NCBI RefSeq assembly: GCF_018613875.1 | Contig: NZ_JAGGPJ010000007.1 | Location: forward strand, 310,001 to 374,000 | Source of the DNA: Arthrobacter sp. ISL-28 | GTDB lineage: Bacteria; Actinomycetota; Actinomycetes; Actinomycetales; Micrococcaceae | Length of the DNA: 64,000 nt | Reading direction: 5' to 3' | Shown here: positions 58,503 through 64,000 of the stretch, piece after piece | How the letters are laid out: each line of letters starts with the position of its first letter | Numbering within the stretch: the stretch's first letter is position 1 | Program-made: the position numbers and the translations under genes | The notes under the pieces: model-generated | Told to the model about the DNA's origin: nothing | Database searches by the model: none | Seen by the model: only the letters and a program-made list of their open reading frames with translations

Positions 58503-61418
58503 ATGGCCACACGTACTTCCCCCGCGCCAAAACGTACCCCCAGAGCAAAAGCAGGCACCTCCGCAGGCCGCGCCGGTTCGGCGGCGTCCAAATCCGGCCG
58601 GGCCGGCGCGTCCGGCGGAACCGCCCGCACGCGCCAGCTGGCCGCCGTCCAGCCGCAGCAGCCGTGGCTGTTGCGGATTGCAGGCGGCGCGTGGCAAGGC
58701 ATCGGGCACCTCGTGGGCGGGGGAGTGCGGCGGATCGGTCATGACGTCAGTGATCTCGCACCGGAAGAGCGCCGGGACGGTGCGGCGTTGTTCAACCTCG
58801 CGCTGGCGGTCTTCATCGCCACCTTCGCGTGGTGGGGTTTCCGGGGCTGGTTCCCGGATGCCGTCTACGCGGTCGTCAACGGCACCTTTGGCTGGATGTC
58901 CCTGGTGCTCCCGCTCATGCTGTTTGTCTGCTCCTTCCGGCTGTTCCGGCAGCCGGACGACGGCCGCGGCAACAACCGGGTGGGCATAGGCTTCATGATC
59001 ATGACCTTCGCCGGTTGCGGGCTCGCACACGTGATCGGCGGCCAGCCTACCGTCAGCGATGGCTTCGACGGCCTCCGCCGGGCAGGCGGCATGCTCGGCT
59101 TCCTGGCGGCCTCCCCGCTGGCCGCCATTCACGCTGCCGTGCCGCTGGCCCTGTACGGGCTGCTCGCGTTCGTGTCCGTGCTCATTGTCACGGCGACGCC
59201 CTTCGGTGCGATCCCGCGGCGCCTGCGGGAAGCCTATGAGCACCTGATGGGCATCGACCTCCAGGACCAGGACAACGACGGCGACCGCCACGACCGCAGC
59301 TACCTTTACGAAAACGGCGCCCCGGCAGCACCGAAGAAGAAGCGCAAGCGGCTCTTCGGCAAGGACGAGGACTCCGACCCCCGGCTGGAAGGCTACGTCG
59401 GCGACGAAGCCTTCGAGCACGCCGTCATCGACGATGACGCCGGCCCGTCCGGCACCGGCTCCCCAGCCGTGGCGCCCGGTGTCCGCCGTCCCACGCCGGC
59501 GGAGATCGCCGTCGAGAAGATCAAGGCCGCCCAGGGCCTGGGGTCCAAATCCAAGGACTCCGCCCAGGGCGCGCAGTCGGCATACGAGGACAATGCCACG
59601 GAGGCCATCCCGCTGGTGACGCCGGGCATGGTGGCGGCGGGTTCACTGAACGGTGCCCCGGCTGCGGCGCAGGTTCCCTCCCGGCCGGTGGCTCCCGCGC
59701 CGCTGCCCACACCGATCCCGCAGCGTACGGAGCAGCTTTCGCTGGCCGGGGACGTGACGTACACCCTGCCGTCGTCGGACATGCTGACTCCCGGGTCCAT
59801 TCCGAAGGAGCGCACGGAAGCCAACGACGCCATCGTGGCTTCCCTGACCGAGACGCTGACCCAGTTCAATGTGGACGCCCAGGTCACCGGCTTCAGCCGC
59901 GGTCCCACCGTGACCCGCTACGAAATCGAACTGTCGCCAGGCACCAAGGTGGAGCGGGTCACCGCCCTGTCCAAGAACATCTCCTACGCAGTGGCCAGCT
60001 CGGACGTCCGCATCCTGAGCCCCATCCCCGGCAAGTCCGCCATCGGCATCGAAATCCCCAACACCGACCGCGAAACCGTCTCGCTGGGAGACGTCCTCCG
60101 CAGCCAGAACGCTCGCCGCACCGACCACCCCATGGTGATGGGGGTCGGCAAGGACGTGGAAGGCGGCTACGTCGTGGCGAACCTCGCCAAGATGCCCCAC
60201 CTCCTCGTGGCCGGCGCCACCGGTGCCGGTAAATCCTCGTTTGTGAACTCGATGATCACGTCGATCCTCATGCGCTCCACGCCGGACGAGGTCCGTATGG
60301 TCATGGTCGACCCCAAGCGTGTGGAACTTACGGCCTACGAGGGAGTGCCGCACCTCATCACGCCCATCATCACCAACCCGAAGAAGGCTGCCGAGGCCCT
60401 GCAGTGGGTGGTCCGGGAAATGGACGCCCGCTACGACGACCTGGCGAACTACGGCTTCAAGCACATCGACGACTTCAACAAAGCCGTCCGGGCGGGCAAA
60501 GTCCATCCGCCGGTGGATTCGAAGCGCGTGATCCGGCCCTACCCGTATCTGCTGGTGATCGTGGACGAACTCGCCGACCTCATGATGGTGGCCCCGCGGG
60601 ACGTCGAAGACTCCATCGTTCGGATTACGCAGCTGGCGCGCGCCGCCGGCATCCACCTGGTCCTGGCCACCCAGCGGCCTTCCGTGGACGTGGTCACCGG
60701 ACTGATCAAGGCCAACGTTCCCTCGCGCATGGCCTTCGCGACCTCGTCCGTGACCGACTCGCGCGTGGTCCTGGACCAGCCCGGCGCCGAGAAGCTCATC
60801 GGCCAGGGTGACGCCCTCTTCCTGCCCATGGGCGCCTCCAAGGCCATGCGTGTGCAGGGCGCGTGGGTCACCGAGTCCGAGATCCATAAGGTCGTTGAGC
60901 ACGTCAAGGGCCAGCTCAAGGCGGTATACCGGGACGATGTCGCCGCCGAAGCGCCGAAGAAGCAGATCGACGACGACATCGGCGACGACCTCGAGGTCCT
61001 CCTCCAGGCCACCGAGCTGGTGGTTACGACGCAGTTCGGCTCCACGTCGATGCTGCAGCGCAAACTCCGTGTCGGATTCGCCAAGGCCGGCCGCCTGATG
61101 GACCTCCTCGAGTCCAGGGGAGTGGTGGGTCCGTCGGAAGGGTCGAAGGCGCGCGACGTGCTGGTCAAGCCGGATGACCTCGCCACGGTGCTGGCCGCCA
61201 TGAAGGGACAGGAAATGCCGGCGGCGCCTGATTCACAGACCGCAGCCCTGAGCGACAACGCCAATGCCAACGTCGCGCAGGGCGGCTATGCAGAAGACCT
61301 TGTTGCCGCCGATCTGGACAACCGCACCCAGAATGTTGAGTACTACGACGGCGCCGACGGCAGTTCCGGCGACGATGAGGACGGATCCGAAGACGCCTGG
61401 TCCCTCACCGGACGGTAG
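58503..61418 (+). CDS. ftsK: FtsK/SpoIIIE DNA translocase
   Basis: The 971-residue protein pumps DNA at the division septum. A basic N-terminus of about 60 residues leads to four membrane segments (about 95-240), a variable acidic/Pro linker, and the motor domain with Walker A GATGAGKSSFVNSM (core GATGAGKSS, about residue 575) and Walker B LLVIVDELADLMM, and a C-terminal gamma winged-helix (LVVTTQFGSTSMLQRKLRVGFAKAGRLMDLLE, core STSMLQRKLRVGFAKA). The acidic tail (SSGDDEDGSEDAW) is variable. The ATG at 58503 was chosen from its -10 spacing; GTG at 58494 is the alternative. Confidence 0.95.
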   Translation: MATRTSPAPKRTPRAKAGTSAGRAGSAASKSGRAGASGGTARTRQLAAVQPQQPWLLRIAGGAWQGIGHLVGGGVRRIGHDVSDLAPEERRDGAALFNLALAVFIATFAWWGFRGWFPDAVYAVVNGTFGWMSLVLPLMLFVCSFRLFRQPDDGRGNNRVGIGFMIMTFAGCGLAHVIGGQPTVSDGFDGLRRAGGMLGFLAASPLAAIHAAVPLALYGLLAFVSVLIVTATPFGAIPRRLREAYEHLMGIDLQDQDNDGDRHDRSYLYENGAPAAPKKKRKRLFGKDEDSDPRLEGYVGDEAFEHAVIDDDAGPSGTGSPAVAPGVRRPTPAEIAVEKIKAAQGLGSKSKDSAQGAQSAYEDNATEAIPLVTPGMVAAGSLNGAPAAAQVPSRPVAPAPLPTPIPQRTEQLSLAGDVTYTLPSSDMLTPGSIPKERTEANDAIVASLTETLTQFNVDAQVTGFSRGPTVTRYEIELSPGTKVERVTALSKNISYAVASSDVRILSPIPGKSAIGIEIPNTDRETVSLGDVLRSQNARRTDHPMVMGVGKDVEGGYVVANLAKMPHLLVAGATGAGKSSFVNSMITSILMRSTPDEVRMVMVDPKRVELTAYEGVPHLITPIITNPKKAAEALQWVVREMDARYDDLANYGFKHIDDFNKAVRAGKVHPPVDSKRVIRPYPYLLVIVDELADLMMVAPRDVEDSIVRITQLARAAGIHLVLATQRPSVDVVTGLIKANVPSRMAFATSSVTDSRVVLDQPGAEKLIGQGDALFLPMGASKAMRVQGAWVTESEIHKVVEHVKGQLKAVYRDDVAAEAPKKQIDDDIGDDLEVLLQATELVVTTQFGSTSMLQRKLRVGFAKAGRLMDLLESRGVVGPSEGSKARDVLVKPDDLATVLAAMKGQEMPAAPDSQTAALSDNANANVAQGGYAEDLVAADLDNRTQNVEYYDGADGSSGDDEDGSEDAWSLTGR

Positions 61419-61421
61419 CCT
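61416..61421 (+). promoter_or_regulatory. -10 element, leaderless start of pgsA
   Basis: TAGCCT ends six bases before the GTG at 61428; AGGAGG touches the start codon with zero spacing, too close for a Shine-Dalgarno. Confidence 0.4.
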
Positions 61422-61427
61422 AGGAGG

Positions 61428-62111
61428 GTGACTAGCACCGAAGCGACCGCGGCCGGCTCCAGCAGCTCCGGGATCTGGAATCTTCCCAACATCCTTACGA
61501 TGCTCCGCATCGTGCTGGTGCCGTTCTTTGTGTGGTTCCTGGTCGCTGACGCCCCGGGACTGCAGAGCGAAGCCGGCCCGTGGCGGTGGGCCGCCGTGGC
61601 GGCCTTCGCCGTCGCGATCTACACAGACAAGCTCGACGGCGACATTGCCCGGAGTCGCGGACTGGTCACCGACTTCGGAAAAATCGCCGACCCCATTGCC
61701 GACAAACTGCTGATCGGCTCCGCCCTGGTCATGCTGTCCGTCCTGGACGAACTGCCTTGGTGGATCACCGTGGTCATCCTCGTCCGCGAATGGGGCATCA
61801 CGGCGCTGCGGTTCTTCGTCATCCGCTACGGCGTGATCCCCGCCTCCCGCGGCGGAAAGCTCAAGACCGTGGTGCAGACCGCCGCGATCTTCCTCTATCT
61901 CCTCCCGCTGTCCGCCATCGCACCTTGGCTGGGCTGGGCGGCACTCGCCGTCATGCTGGTGGCAGTGCTCATCACAGTCTGGACCGGCGTCGAATACGTC
62001 ATTGAAGCGATGAAAGTCCGCGCCCAGGGCCTGCGCCGCAGGGTCGGGGAGCAGCCGGGGAACGGACAGCAGACAACGGAGAATCACAAGCCCGAAGCAC
62101 AGGAGGGATAG
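61428..62111 (+). CDS. pgsA: CDP-diacylglycerol-glycerol-3-phosphate 3-phosphatidyltransferase
   Basis: The 227-residue membrane enzyme makes phosphatidylglycerophosphate. It has NLPNILTMLRIVLVPFFVWF near the N-terminus and the CDP-alcohol phosphotransferase motif DKLDGDIARSRGLVTDFGKI followed by ADPIADK, with all the conserved Asp/Gly/Ala-Arg positions. Seven or eight hydrophobic segments follow. The last 40 residues are polar and variable. The GTG start is in line with a -10 six bases upstream. Confidence 0.94.
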   Translation: MTSTEATAAGSSSSGIWNLPNILTMLRIVLVPFFVWFLVADAPGLQSEAGPWRWAAVAAFAVAIYTDKLDGDIARSRGLVTDFGKIADPIADKLLIGSALVMLSVLDELPWWITVVILVREWGITALRFFVIRYGVIPASRGGKLKTVVQTAAIFLYLLPLSAIAPWLGWAALAVMLVAVLITVWTGVEYVIEAMKVRAQGLRRRVGEQPGNGQQTTENHKPEAQEG

Positions 62112-62112
62112 C

Positions 62113-62607
62113 ATGTCCAACCTTCACCGAATCGCCGGAGAGGCTGTCGCGGCTGCCGTCGGTCGCGGCGTCACCGTGGCCACCGCCGAATCGCTGACTG
62201 CCGGCATGGTCACTGCGATGCTGGCGGACACACCCGGAGCGTCGGCCATGCTGCAGGGCGGAGTGGTTTCCTACAGCAATGCCGTCAAGCGGGATGTCCT
62301 CCGGGTTCCCCAGGAACTGCTCGACGCCGTCGGCTCCGTCGACGGGGGCGTGGCCGCAGCCATGGCAGAGGGTGCGCGGACCGCCTGCGGGGCGGACCTC
62401 GCGGTCTCCACCACCGGCGTGGCCGGCCCGAACGGGCACGACGGCAAGCCGGTGGGAACTGTCTTTATTGGCATCGCCACAGCGCAGGGCTCCACATCGT
62501 ATCCCTACAGCTTTGCCGGCACCCGGGCAGAGATCAGGGCACTGGCCTGCGAGGCCGCGCTGGAGCGGCTTCAGGAGGCTCTGGCGTCCCTAAGCTACCG
62601 GGAGTAA
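62113..62607 (+). CDS. CinA C-terminal-domain nicotinamide-nucleotide amidase
   Basis: The 164-residue protein is the stand-alone CinA C-terminal domain (PncC type): TVATAESLTAGMVTAMLADTPGAS (core AESLTAGMVTAML), GGVVSYSNAVKRDVL and VSTTGVAGPNGHDGKPVGTVFI. PncC deamidates NMN to recycle nicotinamide. It starts one base after pgsA, with AGGAGGGATAG upstream, and usually pairs with pgsA in actinobacteria. Confidence 0.93.
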   Translation: MSNLHRIAGEAVAAAVGRGVTVATAESLTAGMVTAMLADTPGASAMLQGGVVSYSNAVKRDVLRVPQELLDAVGSVDGGVAAAMAEGARTACGADLAVSTTGVAGPNGHDGKPVGTVFIGIATAQGSTSYPYSFAGTRAEIRALACEAALERLQEALASLSYRE

Positions 62608-62696
62608 GGTTGCCGGGAACAAAAAGCATTTCCGAATAGTTGTTACTTTGTGTCGCTTCCGCAATAGAGAGGCGCCTAGGATAAAAAGATCAACAG

Positions 62697-62718
62697 CGGT
62701 TCGCGTCACAGTGAACCG
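62697..62718. promoter_or_regulatory. Inverted repeat in the clgR leader
   Basis: CGGTTC (62697-62702) and GAACCG (62713-62718) flank ten bases, and TCAC-A-GTGA lies inside. The element lies downstream of a TAGGAT -10 (62678-62683), so it could be an operator or an RNA stem. It does not match the published ClgR consensus well. Confidence 0.4.
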
Positions 62719-62745
62719 GACTCATGAGGGAGCAAGGCGATACAG

Positions 62746-63198
62746 ATGGTAAAGCAGCCCGTATCCGTAAACGGCGTTGTCCGCTGGAAGGATGTGGGCC
62801 TCGCCGATCAGGCCAAGAGCGAACAGAAGGAGCGCAAGATGGTAGTACTTCGTCACGAAATTGGTGATGTCCTGCGCGATGTCCGCCAGCGCCAAGGCCG
62901 TACCCTCCGCGAAGTCTCGCACAGCGCCCGAGTTTCCCTGGGCTACCTGAGTGAAGTGGAACGCGGCCAGAAGGAAGCCTCTTCGGAGCTGCTGTCCTCG
63001 ATCTGCTCGGCCCTTGATGTCCCGTTGTCCAGCATGCTCCGAGAGGTCAGCGACCGCGTGGCCGTGGCCGAAGGTGTTGCCGTGCCGGACACTGTTCCGC
63101 AGGAATTTTCCCAGCGCTACGGCCGTGACCTTGAGCGTGATCTCAGCAGTGAGCTGAACAACGAACTGGCCAAGGGCCTCCTGTCCGGTGCACGCTGA
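62746..63198 (+). CDS. clgR: ClgR-family Cro/CI-type transcriptional regulator
   Basis: The protein has a helix-turn-helix core [30 protein letters not shown] (shown here as [16 protein letters not shown]), the near-universal ClgR recognition helix. ClgR activates clp protease, lon and DNA-repair genes in actinobacteria. From the ATG at 62746 it is 150 residues; homologues often begin at the internal ATG at 62839 ([12 protein letters not shown]), which has a perfect AAGGAG six bases upstream, so that start is a real alternative and may be the main one. It is preceded by pgsA-cinA. Confidence 0.92.
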   Translation: MVKQPVSVNGVVRWKDVGLADQAKSEQKERKMVVLRHEIGDVLRDVRQRQGRTLREVSHSARVSLGYLSEVERGQKEASSELLSSICSALDVPLSSMLREVSDRVAVAEGVAVPDTVPQEFSQRYGRDLERDLSSELNNELAKGLLSGAR

Positions 63199-63219
63199 CC
63201 GGACCCACCAAAACTAAGA

Positions 63220-63258
63220 CGAAGGCCTTCGGCAGCAGTTCACAGCCGGAGGCCTTCG
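63220..63258. terminator. Bidirectional hairpin between clgR and the MarR gene
   Basis: CGAAGGCCTTCGGC (63220-63233) pairs with GCCGGAGGCCTTCG (63245-63258), fully base-paired with one G-U, around an 11-base loop. It lies between convergent genes and probably terminates both. No long T-tract is present. Confidence 0.7.
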
Positions 63259-63282
63259 CCGTTGCTAACAGATGGGCTTCGC

Positions 63283-63792
63283 CTAAAAGGCGCCGTCTTT
63301 GGGAAAGCCGTCACGTTCATACGTGGCATTGAGCTTCGCCATGTAAGTGGCGAGCGCCTCAAGCTCCTCCACAGGCCATTCCCCCAACCGCTCGCGGAAC
63401 ACCTGCCGCCTGGCGTCCTGCACCTGGTGCATCTTCTCTTCGCCCTTGGGCGTGAGGCGGATCGTCTGGGCACGGCCGTCCAGCGGGTCGGCCTCCTTGA
63501 GCACGAGGCCGATATTCTCCAGGAACGCAATCTGCCGGCTCACGGACGGTTTGCCCACGCCGATGCAGGAAGCCAGGTCCGTCAGCCGGATGGGTCCCGT
63601 CTTGCGGATCATGGTGAGCAGGCCGTAGGCCGCGGGCTCCATATCCGGGTGTACCTGGCGTGAAAGCTGCTGGGAGACGGAGCGGGCGCGCCGCCAGAAG
63701 ATGCTGATCTGATGCTCCACTGACTTCAGTGCGGCATCGACGCTGTCCTCGGAAGGTGCGGACCCTTCCGGAACGTCAACGGGGTTGCTCAT
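63283..63792 (-). CDS. MarR-family transcriptional regulator
   Basis: The 169-residue protein has the MarR winged-helix pattern: AAYGLLTMIRKTGPIRLTDLAS, GVGKPSVSRQIAFLENIGLV (recognition helix) and DGRAQTIRLTPKGEEKM with the beta-wing Asp-x-Arg. The start was taken as ATG 63792, with a TAGAAT -10 seven bases upstream; ATG 63801 would lie inside that element. It is divergent from the DUF3046 gene, so it may control it or distant genes; ligand unknown. Confidence 0.9.
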   Translation of the reverse strand: MSNPVDVPEGSAPSEDSVDAALKSVEHQISIFWRRARSVSQQLSRQVHPDMEPAAYGLLTMIRKTGPIRLTDLASCIGVGKPSVSRQIAFLENIGLVLKEADPLDGRAQTIRLTPKGEEKMHQVQDARRQVFRERLGEWPVEELEALATYMAKLNATYERDGFPKDGAF

Positions 63793-63799
63793 GGCAACC

Positions 63800-63805
63800 A
63801 TTCTA
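63800..63805 (-). promoter_or_regulatory. -10 element, leaderless start of the MarR gene
   Basis: On the minus strand TAGAAT ends seven bases before the ATG at 63792 and overlaps the alternative ATG at 63801. Confidence 0.45.
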
Positions 63806-63834
63806 GAGTCCGCAGCCGTGAGAGACTCTATGTC

Positions 63835-64000
63835 GTGCGGATTAGTGATTTTTGGCGGCTTATGGACGACGAGTTCGGCGCAGGCTACTCCCGTGTGCTC
63901 AGCAGTACGCTGGTCCTCGCGGGCGTGGGCGGCCGGACTGCCGACGAGGCCCTGGCCGCCGGCGTCAGTCCCCGCGATGTCTGGCTCGCCGTCTGCGACG
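63835..64000 (+). CDS. DUF3046 protein (3' end outside window)
   Basis: The first 55 residues match DUF3046: RISDFWRLMDDEFGAGYSRV, GGRTADEALAAGVSPRDVWLAVCD (core TADEALAAGV). DUF3046 genes usually sit just upstream of recA and recX in actinobacteria, suggesting recA lies beyond the right edge. Function unknown. The start is GTG. Confidence 0.88.
   Translation, partial: MRISDFWRLMDDEFGAGYSRVLSSTLVLAGVGGRTADEALAAGVSPRDVWLAVCD

Noticed and set aside
62640..62700. A ClgR-binding box in the clgR promoter
   Set aside because: CGC-TTC-CGC spacing (three bases) does not fit the published five-base spacing.

Overview
The window is high-GC actinobacterial chromosome. Gene content and order (dxr-rseP-ispG-GNAT-proS, rimP-nusA-ylxR-infB-rbfA, truB-ribF-rpsO-pnp-M16 peptidase-dapB, dapA-RNase J-ftsK-pgsA-cinA-clgR followed by the DUF3046 gene that usually precedes recA) point to the Micrococcaceae, most likely Arthrobacter or a close relative. 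No search was run; family names come from motifs, length and context. No rRNA, tRNA, CRISPR array, insertion sequence or prophage was seen.

Layout. 1-6.2 kb: a catabolic operon (biotin carboxylase subunit cut by the left edge, acyl-CoA dehydrogenase, two-subunit CoA transferase, MaoC hydratase, CitE-like lyase) fitting leucine/isovalerate or another branched acyl-CoA. 6.2-8.5 kb: a lipase-maturation-factor-like membrane protein and a TauE/SafE permease, divergent. 8.6-17.6 kb: MEP isoprenoid genes dxr and ispG with an RseP protease, a GNAT protein, a lipoprotein and proS; a SatD-like gene, a membrane-protein partner and a YciI gene sit between rseP and ispG. 17.6-23.1 kb: accessory genes (second TauE permease, PLP decarboxylase, antibiotic-kinase-like protein, VIT transporter, DUF4439 protein). 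23.2-42.3 kb: the translation and RNA-processing block, interrupted by a ScyD-like protein, a deaminase, a thioredoxin, an aminotransferase, two small membrane proteins and the kynurenine genes kynA-kynU. 42.4-51.4 kb: DUF1579 and ABM-like proteins, a molybdenum-cofactor island around a membrane-anchored sulfite-oxidase-like enzyme, a TipA-like MerR regulator and a convergent pair of small paralogues. 51.6-64 kb: dapB and dapA, an acyltransferase-like membrane protein, a DUF222/13E12 fragment with a LexA-type box, a nitrilase-family protein, RNase J, FtsK, PgsA, CinA, ClgR, a MarR regulator and the start of a DUF3046 gene.

Expression logic. Many first-of-operon genes have a TANNNT -10 element ending 6-7 nt before the start codon and no usable Shine-Dalgarno sequence, suggesting widespread leaderless mRNAs; I used this to choose several starts. 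Less ordinary items are the SatD/membrane-protein module with a cyclase-like signature and upstream repeats, a chain of ATGA-overlapping mini-ORFs from ylxR towards infB, the facing paralogues at 50.8-51.4 kb, a 12-residue-repeat ORF overlapping the molybdoenzyme gene, and in-frame 15/21-nt minisatellites in several genes.
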